The notes under the pieces are model-generated. The model searched no databases, had not been told where the DNA came from, and was given only the letters and a program-made list of their open reading frames with translations. Both the position numbers and the translations under genes were made by a program. Shown piece after piece: positions 1 through 6,346 of a stretch of DNA of 30,975 nucleotides. The DNA comes from JAJYBV01 sp021812265. Its GTDB lineage: Bacteria; Chloroflexota; Ktedonobacteria; Ktedonobacterales; JACDGC01. The first letter of the stretch is position 1. Each line of letters opens with the position of its first letter. The stretch is from NCBI GenBank assembly GCA_027459525.1, contig DAIDIC010000047.1, positions 1-30,975 on the forward strand, given 5' to 3'.

Positions 1-99
1 GGCACAGGAAAACGGGCAGTAGCAATACTGCGTAACGCTTGGGGACAGAGATGCCTCTGGCAGTTAGGCGTAAGCTTGGCTGGTAAGCACACTGGCTGA
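1..99 (+). CDS. tnpB: TnpB-like RNA-guided nuclease, C-terminal tail only (partial)
   Basis: An open frame enters at base 1 and stops with TGA at 97-99, giving 32 residues. The stretch RAVAILRNAWGQ resembles the short tail found after the third RuvC motif of IS605-family TnpB proteins, where an N-A-C-G segment is common; here the Cys position is Trp (TGG). The catalytic residues would lie upstream and cannot be seen. The position directly before an IS605-type right-end hairpin is the main support. The call rests on context and tail similarity only, and the copy could be a decayed one. Confidence 0.45.
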   Translation, partial: GTGKRAVAILRNAWGQRCLWQLGVSLAGKHTG

Positions 100-140
100 A
101 CCAAGAATCCGCTGCGGCTTTAGCCCATGCGGAGTGTCAA
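1..140 (+). mobile_element. Right end of an IS200/IS605-type (tnpB-carrying) insertion sequence, truncated by the window
   Basis: The segment holds a tnpB-like coding tail (stop at 97-99) followed by about 40 non-coding bases with an imperfect hairpin: CCGC (109-112) and GGC (116-118) pair with GCC (123-125) and GCGG (129-132) around a TTTA loop, leaving a 3-base internal mismatch. The hairpin is followed by GAGTGTCAA, ending in TCAA at 137-140. A subterminal hairpin with a CTTTAG-like loop plus a terminal TCAA is the known layout of IS608-like right ends, which are cut as single strands and leave no target duplication. Sequence from 141 onward belongs to the glycerate kinase gene, so 140/141 is the inferred junction. 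In TnpB systems the 3' end of tnpB and the right end are also transcribed as the guide (omega/re) RNA, whose guide is the flanking DNA. The rest of the element lies outside the window. Confidence 0.6.
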
Positions 141-1516
141 AGAATAATAAACGCCAGATCATTGACATTGGTTTGTGTGGGACCGGGGAGCAACAAATCT
201 TGCAGCGCCGCAAAAAACGCATAGGAATTATTTTGCTGCAAATATTCCATTGGAATCAATCCCAAACGCTGCGCCGCGGCCGCTGATTTGCCGGTAACAA
301 CCGCGCCGGCGGCGTCGGTGGGGCCATCTGTGCCATCAGTGGCAAACGTAATGACAATGCAGCCCGACAACCCTGCAATATCTTCAACCAAACTCAGCGC
401 CATTTCCTGATTTCGGCCGCCGAGACCGCTGCCGCGAATCGTAACGGTTGTTTCCCCGCCGACAGCAATAACGCACGGACGATGTACAGGAGAATCATAC
501 TGCGCTATTTCGCGCGCAATTGCCCCAAGAAAATGCCCCGCTTCCTTTGCTTCGCCCTGCAGCCACGTTGTAAGCAGCAATGTGCGCATCCCCTTGCTTT
601 CAGCGTAGGCCAAAGCAGCTAAAGCAGCTTGCCTGTTACTGCCGGCAATAACATTATGAACTTTATGAAACAGTTCATTATCTTGTCTGGGAGTTTCCGG
701 CAGCAATCCGGCGGCGCCGGCGCGAAGTCTCTGCATAATAGCAGCCGGAACCGCCGCAGAAACCACATATGCGTCTAATATTGCCAGCGCGTTTGCAAAG
801 GTGGTAGAATCGGGCGCAGTTGGCCCCGAAGCAATGCTTTCCAGCGGGTTGCCGACAACATCCGATAAAATCAGGGATATCACTCGCGCCGGGCTGGCTT
901 TTAAGGCAAGTCCGCCACCTTTCAATGTTTCAGTGTGTTTGCGCAAACAATTTATTTCATGAATCGGCGCGCCGCACGCCAGCAATATCTTCGTCATCTC
1001 CCGCAGATCTGCCAGCGCGATGCCTTCCGCGGGCGCAGTAAGCAGCGCCGAGCCGCCACCGGAAATAACCGCTATAACTAAATCGTCGGGGCCGGCGTCA
1101 TCCAGCAACGCAGCGATGCGCGCGGCGCCATGTGCGCCGTTTTCATCCGGTTCGGGGTGTCCGGCTTCAATAATGGCAATTGGGCCGATAGCTGGCTCCG
1201 GCGCATGCCCATATTTTACCAAAACTATTCCCGCGGCAATTTTACTGCCCAGCAGGCCATACACTGCCTGCGCCATGGGATACCCGGCCTTGCCGGCGCC
1301 AACCACAAAAACACGCCGCACTTCCTGCAAATGGACACTAAAGCCGCCTGCAGATATTACGCCGTCGTTCACAAAAAAATGCTGCCGAACAGCCTCTGCG
1401 GGGTCTGCCGCCTGAATTGCCGCCGCCAGCATTTCTGCCGCAAACAGCCCTTGTTCTTCTGCGCGCAGCGAGGCGGTTAAAAATTGTTCCGAACGCATTG
1501 CAAAACACCAACCCAT
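137..1516 (-). CDS. Glycerate 2-kinase (MOFRL family), 3' end altered by an IS insertion
   Basis: The 459-residue protein matches class II glycerate kinase (GckA/TtuD type), which phosphorylates D-glycerate to 2-phosphoglycerate in the cytoplasm and feeds lower glycolysis. Visible marks are an N-terminal nucleotide-binding-like segment (VVGAGKAGYPMAQA), the GGGSALL loop, the conserved LRKHTETLKGGGLA segment and, in the C-terminal MOFRL domain, GGETTVT, GLGGRNQEMAL and FATDGTDGPTDAAGA. Length is normal for the family. The protein ends TNVNDLAFIIL; the last Leu codon and the TGA stop span or lie inside the adjoining IS right end, so the native last residues were replaced, though the fold should be complete. 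Start: ATG at 1516 gives MGWCFAMRSE; ATG at 1498 is equally possible, as neither has a clear ribosome binding site. It sits 25 bases after the hydrolase gene and is probably co-transcribed with it. Confidence 0.88.
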   Translation of the reverse strand: MGWCFAMRSEQFLTASLRAEEQGLFAAEMLAAAIQAADPAEAVRQHFFVNDGVISAGGFSVHLQEVRRVFVVGAGKAGYPMAQAVYGLLGSKIAAGIVLVKYGHAPEPAIGPIAIIEAGHPEPDENGAHGAARIAALLDDAGPDDLVIAVISGGGSALLTAPAEGIALADLREMTKILLACGAPIHEINCLRKHTETLKGGGLALKASPARVISLILSDVVGNPLESIASGPTAPDSTTFANALAILDAYVVSAAVPAAIMQRLRAGAAGLLPETPRQDNELFHKVHNVIAGSNRQAALAALAYAESKGMRTLLLTTWLQGEAKEAGHFLGAIAREIAQYDSPVHRPCVIAVGGETTVTIRGSGLGGRNQEMALSLVEDIAGLSGCIVITFATDGTDGPTDAAGAVVTGKSAAAAQRLGLIPMEYLQQNNSYAFFAALQDLLLPGPTQTNVNDLAFIIL

Positions 1517-1541
1517 TTATGATAAAAAGTAAAACAACATA

Positions 1542-2195
1542 TTATTCTGTTTTGGCCGCCAGCAAATCTTGAACCCATTGCGAAACAACCGATTCCAAAA
1601 TAGGAAGCGAACGCTGGAAAAAATGTGATTCATCAGGAATAATATGCAAATGTTTGGGTTCGGGCAGTCCTTCAAACCAAATCGCCAGATTTTCCAAGGG
1701 ACCATATTCATCGCGGGCGCCCTGCACAATCAATTTTGGTTTTGCGCATGTTTCCAGCGCCGCCATGGGCAACGTTCCCGCAGGCACGCCAGCCCCAATA
1801 AGCGCTTTAATATGGCGGCTGCGGCAGCCCACCGGCAAACCTACCCAAGCGCCAAAGGAAAAGCCGGCCAATATAATACCGGCGAGGGGAAAGCGCTGCT
1901 CAAGCCAAGCAATGGCAGTTTCCGCATCCTCACTTTCGCCAACGCCGTCATCATATACGCCTGTGCTGCGGCCAACACCGCGAAAGTTAAACCGCAGCGC
2001 CGGCGCGCCGGCGTTACTTATCGCTTTTGCCAACGTAAATACTACTTTATTATGCATTGTTCCCTGCCCCAGCGGGTGCGGATGACAGATAACCGCCGCC
2101 CAAGCGCTGCTCTCATCGGCGTCATCCGGCAGACGCAGCAAAGCTTCAAGCCTGCCATGTGCGGCGGGAATATCAATGGATTCTATGCTTGCCAT
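1542..2195 (-). CDS. Small alpha/beta hydrolase (COG2945-like)
   Basis: A 217-residue cytoplasmic protein with the alpha/beta-hydrolase layout: HPHPLGQGTMHNK after the first core strand (oxyanion region), FNFRGVGRS, the nucleophile elbow GFSFG (Ser), an acidic residue in QGARDEYGPLEN, and His in IPDESHFF. This HPHP...NFRG arrangement is typical of a family of predicted hydrolases of unknown substrate; no membrane segment or signal peptide is seen. The start ATG at 2195 is preceded by AAGAAGAGA at a suitable distance. It lies 55 bases downstream of folE and 25 bases upstream of the glycerate kinase, all on the minus strand, so it may belong to the same transcript. The substrate cannot be inferred. 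Confidence 0.85.
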   Translation of the reverse strand: MASIESIDIPAAHGRLEALLRLPDDADESSAWAAVICHPHPLGQGTMHNKVVFTLAKAISNAGAPALRFNFRGVGRSTGVYDDGVGESEDAETAIAWLEQRFPLAGIILAGFSFGAWVGLPVGCRSRHIKALIGAGVPAGTLPMAALETCAKPKLIVQGARDEYGPLENLAIWFEGLPEPKHLHIIPDESHFFQRSLPILESVVSQWVQDLLAAKTE

Positions 2196-2250
2196 AACAG
2201 ATCTCTTCTTTGCTTTTTACTTGAATGAGCGGCTTTTACCGCATAGCATG

Positions 2251-2841
2251 CTAGTGTGATGTGTGGATAAGCGATAAAAACTCGGCGCGGGTAGCCACAT
2301 TGGCAAAGACGCCGCGCATAGAGCTGGTAACTGTTTTACTGCCGGGCTTTTTTATGCCGCGCATCGTCATACATAAATGTTCTGCTTCTATCACAACACC
2401 AACACCATCCGGATTTAACGATTCCATAATTGCGTCGGATAACTGCGATGTCATACGCTCTTGCACTTGCGGGCGGCGCGCCAAAATCTCTGTGGCGCGG
2501 GCCAATTTACTTATGCCTACAATTCTGCCGTTTGGAATATAGCCAACATGGGCCACGCCAAAAAACGGCGCAAAATGATGTTCGCACATCGAATAAAACG
2601 GAATATCTTTTACAATAACCATTTCCTTATGATGTTCATCAAACGTAACCTGCAGCACATCACGCGGATCTTGCCTCAATCCGGAAAAAATTTCCGCGTA
2701 CATGTCGGCAATCCGGCGTGGAGTCTCTGCAATGCCCTCGCGTTTGGGATCTTCACCGATAGCCGCAATAATCTGTTCAACGGCGTGTTTTATCGTTTCG
2801 ATATCGATTTCATTATCGGCGGGAATATTTTGATTTTTCAT
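2251..2841 (-). CDS. folE: GTP cyclohydrolase I (FolE)
   Basis: FolE converts GTP to 7,8-dihydroneopterin triphosphate, the first step of folate (and pterin or queuosine precursor) synthesis. With the ATG start the protein has 196 residues, normal for the family. Zinc ligands are visible as Cys86 and His89 in SMCEHHFAPFFG and Cys157 in EHLCMTMRG. The substrate-binding segment GISKLAR, the PQVQER segment and the C-terminal SSMRG are also present. A TTG codon at 2850 would add three residues (MCY), but the ATG at 2841 fits the family start better; the ribosome binding site is weak. It follows larE by 21 bases and is probably in its operon. Confidence 0.96.
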   Translation of the reverse strand: MKNQNIPADNEIDIETIKHAVEQIIAAIGEDPKREGIAETPRRIADMYAEIFSGLRQDPRDVLQVTFDEHHKEMVIVKDIPFYSMCEHHFAPFFGVAHVGYIPNGRIVGISKLARATEILARRPQVQERMTSQLSDAIMESLNPDGVGVVIEAEHLCMTMRGIKKPGSKTVTSSMRGVFANVATRAEFLSLIHTSH

Positions 2842-2862
2842 ATAGCACAAAAACTAACTTTC

Positions 2863-3714
2863 TTATTTGGATGTCTGGTTCAGCGTATCATTCATACTGC
2901 CGGTTCGGTAACCGCGTAAATCGAGTGTTACATATACATACCCCAGCGACCGCAGCTTAGATTCAATGGCGTGGCGTGTTTCCGGCTGCAGCATACGCGC
3001 AATATCTTCCTCAGGAACTTCTATCCGCGCTATCGTATCGTGGTGGCGCACCCTTACCTGAATAAAGCCCAGCGATCGCAGAAATTTTTCGGCGGCGCTG
3101 ATCTGCTGCAGCGTTTCTATACGAATGGCAGACCCATAGGGTATGCGGGAAGAAAAGCACGCCAGCGACGGTTTATCCCAAACAGAAAGATCCAAAAATT
3201 TTGCTAATGCGCGAATATCTTCCTTAGTAAACCCTGCGTCTAAAAGCGGTGTTTTAATGCCTCTTTCTTTAGCGGAACGCTGCCCGGGCCGGTAATCTCC
3301 CATATCGCTGCTATTCACGCCATACGCAATGGCGCTAACGCCATGTTCACGCGCAATCGGCTCCAAATGCCGGAACAGATCTTCCTTGCAAAAATAACAC
3401 CGTTCGGGTGTATTCGCGGTATACTGCGTATTTTCCATTTCGGAAGACCGTATTGTTATCACTGCTGCGCCCATTTCGCGCGCTGTTAATAACGCGGCGG
3501 CGCTTTCATCTTCATCATAGGCTGGGGACAACGCCAGTGCGCCTATACAGCGGCTGCCCAGCACATCTGTTGCTACTTTCAGCAATAATGCGCTATCCAC
3601 ACCACCAGAAAAAGCGACTAAAAGCGATCCATATTCGGAAATAAGATCTTTCAATTTTTCATATTTTATGAACAATTTGGGTTCTAATGCGGCAGATATT
3701 CGTGCTATATCCAT
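2863..3714 (-). CDS. larE: ATP-dependent sacrificial sulfur transferase LarE
   Basis: LarE adenylates and adds sulfur to the nicotinate-derived precursor of the nickel-pincer nucleotide cofactor of lactate racemase (LarA) and related epimerases. The 283-residue protein has the PP-loop ATP-pyrophosphatase motif SGGVDS at residues 36-41 and the family signature WDKPSLACFSSRIPYG. Its Cys186 corresponds to the sulfur-donating Cys176 of the Lactobacillus plantarum enzyme. A further Cys pair (CYFC, 106-109) is present. The start ATG at 3714 has AAGGA about 12 bases upstream. larA, larB and larC are not in the window, so the dependent pathway must be encoded elsewhere, or this copy serves another sulfur transfer. 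The spacing suggests co-transcription with folE. Confidence 0.93.
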   Translation of the reverse strand: MDIARISAALEPKLFIKYEKLKDLISEYGSLLVAFSGGVDSALLLKVATDVLGSRCIGALALSPAYDEDESAAALLTAREMGAAVITIRSSEMENTQYTANTPERCYFCKEDLFRHLEPIAREHGVSAIAYGVNSSDMGDYRPGQRSAKERGIKTPLLDAGFTKEDIRALAKFLDLSVWDKPSLACFSSRIPYGSAIRIETLQQISAAEKFLRSLGFIQVRVRHHDTIARIEVPEEDIARMLQPETRHAIESKLRSLGYVYVTLDLRGYRTGSMNDTLNQTSK

Positions 3715-3800
3715 GATATGCGCTGATCCTTAATACATAATGTTTTGCGCTGTTTGCGGCGGCGCCGCTGAAACAAACAGATCTGCAAATTTGCGCGGGC

Positions 3801-4517
3801 CTACCCCTCGATTTCGCTTTCGTTTGCAGCGGCTAATTTGGTGTTAATCCAAGCAAGCATATCCGTTAAGCTTTCTGATGTCACTTCATGCCCCATCTCA
3901 TATTCATGATATTCCAAATCAGTGGAATACGTCTTTAACAGATCTCTGGCGCTTCTGCCGGCTTCAATAGGAATGGTCGTATCATATATGCCGTGCTGCA
4001 TAAAAATGGGGAAATTGGCAAACTTGGAGGGTTCGGCAAAAAAATCCTGCATATCAGGGTTCAGCCGCCCGCTGAGCGACAAAACACCCGCAAACGTTTG
4101 CGGCTCATTCATTCCCGCTAATAACGCCATAATAGCCCCTTGGCTGAATCCGCCAATGTAAATGCGCTGCTTATTGCCGGCGTATTTTTCAATCAATTCA
4201 TATATACACTTAAATAGGGACCCTAAATTTGCGTCAACATCATCAAGATTTACCTGAAAATCACCCTGCGTCATAGCAACATCAAACCATTTATAGCCGC
4301 CAAGCTGATATTGGTGTGGCGCGCGTAAACTCACGACCGCGCAATGAGGATCGATATATTCACTGAAGGCAAATAAATCTTCCTCGTTGCTGCCCAGCCC
4401 ATGCAATAAAAAAAGCATTGGGCTGCCGCCATCTTGCGCGTCTTGCGCCGGGCGGAATAAATACTTTAACGAAGCGTCTTCCTGTACAGGGAAAAAATTA
4501 AAAAACTGCGAAAACAT
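3801..4517 (-). CDS. Phospholipase/carboxylesterase-type serine hydrolase
   Basis: A 238-residue protein of the phospholipase/carboxylesterase (acyl-protein thioesterase-like, YpfH-type) branch of alpha/beta hydrolases. Marks in order: LFLLHGLGSNEEDL (oxyanion loop), SLRAPHQY, nucleophile elbow GGFSQGAIMAL, SLSGRL, catalytic Asp in QHGIYDTTIPIE and catalytic His in YEMGHEV. No signal peptide or membrane segment is seen, so it is probably a cytoplasmic esterase acting on small carboxyl esters; the substrate is not inferable. TAGGAAA lies about 12 bases before the ATG at 4517. It is divergent from the histidine-kinase-like gene, and 86 bases separate it from larE downstream. Confidence 0.9.
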   Translation of the reverse strand: MFSQFFNFFPVQEDASLKYLFRPAQDAQDGGSPMLFLLHGLGSNEEDLFAFSEYIDPHCAVVSLRAPHQYQLGGYKWFDVAMTQGDFQVNLDDVDANLGSLFKCIYELIEKYAGNKQRIYIGGFSQGAIMALLAGMNEPQTFAGVLSLSGRLNPDMQDFFAEPSKFANFPIFMQHGIYDTTIPIEAGRSARDLLKTYSTDLEYHEYEMGHEVTSESLTDMLAWINTKLAAANESEIEG

Positions 4518-4594
4518 GCGCGCACCATTTCCTATATCTACAGCGTTAATTATTTTATATCATAAATCTGCCAATACAGTCGCGGCAAGGGCAG

Positions 4595-4612
4595 TTTTAC
4601 CGGCCGGCAAAA
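4595..4612. promoter_or_regulatory. 18-bp near-perfect palindrome in a divergent intergenic region
   Basis: TTTTACCGGCCGGCAAAA reads as an inverted repeat centred on CCGGCCGG, with only the A/C pair at positions 5 and 14 mismatched. It lies in the 255-base gap between the esterase (minus) and the histidine-kinase-like gene (plus), about 80 bases upstream of the first and 160 upstream of the second. That placement suits an operator, but a chance GC palindrome is possible. Nothing else recognisable was seen in this gap. Confidence 0.3.
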
Positions 4613-4772
4613 CCACTTACTTTTTTTGGGGCAGAAATATATGATAGCAATAGATAGATGTGAATTTCTCTTGCGGTTGCGCAGGAGCTTCCATCCCAAA
4701 AGCAAGCATTGCCGGCTCAGCGCTGCATATGTGTTGCAGCGGCGTTTTCTATAGTTACAGAAGTGTCAAAAC

Positions 4773-5504
4773 ATGGATAAAATAACCAATGAACCAACAG
4801 GAACTCAATTCAGCGGCGCATACTGGAACGACGCCGAAACACCGGATACCGATATTGATTGGCTGACGTTAGCGTCCGAGGAAATGCGCGCGCCAATAAA
4901 AACTTTGCGCGCGTTAATCGGCGATATGCGCAAGTATGTTATTGCGGCGGATCCCGCCACAAAAGCGCAACTGCTGCCGCGGCTGGCGTCAATTGTAAAG
5001 CAAGTAACATTTCTTGAAAAAGTTGTAACATCATGGGATACTTCCGCCAATATCAGCGTGGCGCATATCTCTGAGCCAATGCGTCCGATTCAGCTTTCCG
5101 CTGTTCTCAGCGAACTTTGTGAATTATTTTGGCCCAAATATCAAATACCTTGGCGCATATACACCGATTCCGATATTTGGCTGACAATAGACACAACATT
5201 GCTGGGGCATATGCTTCAATTGATCTTTCACTCAATCGCTCACGCTGCAAATCCGGGCTTGGTAGAAATTTTCTGCAAAGATATTACCGGCCATGCGGGC
5301 AGAATTATCTCTATTGCCATGGCAGATCGCCGCGCAGAAGCGCCAAAAGGGCAGAAACCAGACCCTTGGCATACAGTAGAGCTGGAGTTAGCTGATGGGT
5401 TGATACGCGAACTCGGAGGCAATTTTACGCAGGAATACCGCGCAAAAGGCGGACGAATCACCACATTATGGCTGCCGGCAAGGTTTGCATTGAAAGCCGC
5501 GTAA
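4773..5504 (+). CDS. Degenerate histidine-kinase-like protein (pseudo-kinase, soluble)
   Basis: A 243-residue soluble protein with the outline of a sensor kinase transmitter. A helix at about 28-50 reads WLTLASEEMRAPIKTLRAL, the same pattern as an H-box (S-H-E-M-R-T-P) but with Glu36 in place of the phosphorylated His. A second helix (about 63-90) would complete the dimerisation hairpin. The C-terminal part, about 105-240, resembles a HATPase domain: DTTLLGHMLQLIFHSIAHAA is at the N-box, ISIAMADRR at the D-box and ADGLIRELGGNF...GGRITTLWLP at the G-box and last strand. The N-box Asn and the Gly residues of the ATP lid are largely missing. It probably neither binds ATP normally nor autophosphorylates; a scaffold, histidine-phosphotransfer-like or anti-sigma-like partner role is conceivable. 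No sensor domain or adjacent response regulator is seen. Confidence 0.6.
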   Translation: MDKITNEPTGTQFSGAYWNDAETPDTDIDWLTLASEEMRAPIKTLRALIGDMRKYVIAADPATKAQLLPRLASIVKQVTFLEKVVTSWDTSANISVAHISEPMRPIQLSAVLSELCELFWPKYQIPWRIYTDSDIWLTIDTTLLGHMLQLIFHSIAHAANPGLVEIFCKDITGHAGRIISIAMADRRAEAPKGQKPDPWHTVELELADGLIRELGGNFTQEYRAKGGRITTLWLPARFALKAA

Positions 5505-5746
5505 ATAGCAGCGCTGGAGTTATCCTCTATCCGGCGCCATACCACCTTCAAGCGAAGTCATACAGCAGCATGCCCTCTGACGGGGTGTGGGGTATCCCCT
5601 TTACGCCTTTTTTAAGGTTCAGCTCTACATCACATAAAAATACATGTATAAATCAATCTAAGAATTATGCAATTTACGCCGATTTGATAGTTATCGAGAG
5701 AACAGCGCGCATACGACCGGGTGGTTTGGCGCTCAGCGCATATACC

Positions 5747-5770
5747 GCAAATTTTTCAGCAAATTTTTCA
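5747..5770 (+). repeat. Tandem 12-bp direct repeat
   Basis: GCAAATTTTTCA occurs twice back to back (5747-5758 and 5759-5770), just upstream of the ribosome binding site of the carbonic-anhydrase-like gene. The surrounding gap (5505-5788) holds no other feature that can be supported. It may be a slippage duplication in the leader or a pair of regulator half-sites. Confidence 0.5.
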
Positions 5771-5788
5771 ATGCAAAGGTAAGGCTCC

Positions 5789-6199
5789 ATGTCTCAAGAT
5801 ATATGTGCGGCAGCCATTGGCTGCATAGACGGCAGAGCAGCAATCCCAACACTTCAATTTCTTCAAAACTATCTTCAGGTCGATCATGTCGATTTTATAG
5901 CTTCCGTAGATCCGGTTCAGGCATTTTGGCAAAATAAAACGGCAGAAATTGAAGCAATAAAACGGCAGATCGCAGCTTCACTCAATATGGGCAGAGTAAA
6001 AATAATTGCCGTTGTGGCGCATTACAGCGACGACAAAGCCACAGCGACGTGGGATGAGCATTTTACTATGATATCCGATTGTGTGAGAGAAATTGCGCAT
6101 TGGAGCCGCGAAGCGCGTGTTTTGGGATTATGGATAAATGAGCGATGGCAGGCAGAAATAATCATTGATTCGTGGAGCGCCAAAACAGAAGCGGCGTAG
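5789..6199 (+). CDS. Small beta-carbonic-anhydrase-like protein, metal site altered
   Basis: A 136-residue protein resembling the short bacterial beta-carbonic-anhydrase-like family. The N-terminal CIDGR (Cys12-Arg16) fits the C-x-D-x-R zinc and Asp/Arg dyad motif, and IIAVVAHYSDD (His78) fits the strand carrying the H-x-x-C motif. At the Cys position there is Asp81, so the classical Cys-His-Cys zinc site is incomplete. The protein may bind metal through Cys12, His78 and an acidic residue, or may not be a carbonic anhydrase at all. Length is much shorter than that of true beta-carbonic anhydrases (about 200 residues). The start ATG at 5789 is preceded by AGGTAAGG. It stands alone between the kinase-like gene and the chemotaxis receptor. 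Confidence 0.6.
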   Translation: MSQDICAAAIGCIDGRAAIPTLQFLQNYLQVDHVDFIASVDPVQAFWQNKTAEIEAIKRQIAASLNMGRVKIIAVVAHYSDDKATATWDEHFTMISDCVREIAHWSREARVLGLWINERWQAEIIIDSWSAKTEAA

Positions 6200-6230
6200 G
6201 CGTCTCACTGCATATAAAAGTAAAAATAAT

Positions 6231-6250
6231 CACAAAATAACAAAATTGTG
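6231..6250. promoter_or_regulatory. Short inverted repeat in the leader of the chemotaxis receptor gene
   Basis: CACAA (6231-6235) and TTGTG (6246-6250) form an inverted repeat around an AT-rich centre, in the 147-base gap before the receptor gene. It has the shape of a regulator site. The arms are short, so this is a weak call. Confidence 0.2.
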
Positions 6251-6346
6251 ATTTCCCTTTAAGAACCTTAAAAGTCTCCGATTACAGTAAAACAGGAACC
6301 CAACAATACCTTCCCATTTATTTAGTGGGATATAGGAGAGAAGTAA

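Noticed and set aside
3751..3775. GC palindrome GCGGCGCCGC with TGTTT/AAACA flanks as a terminator between the esterase gene and larE
   Set aside because: No T-run follows on either strand and the palindrome has no proper loop; it may be a chance GC-rich hairpin.
5468..5782. Open frame of about 104 codons overlapping the end of the kinase-like gene and the following gap
   Set aside because: It starts inside the upstream gene, has no ribosome binding site, and its sequence shows no domain-like pattern; the gap composition looks non-coding.
6259..6284. Flagellar sigma-28-like promoter (TTAAGAA ... TCCGATTA) before the chemoreceptor gene
   Set aside because: The -10-like part is attractive, but the spacing to the -35-like part is about two bases too short and the -35 match is poor.
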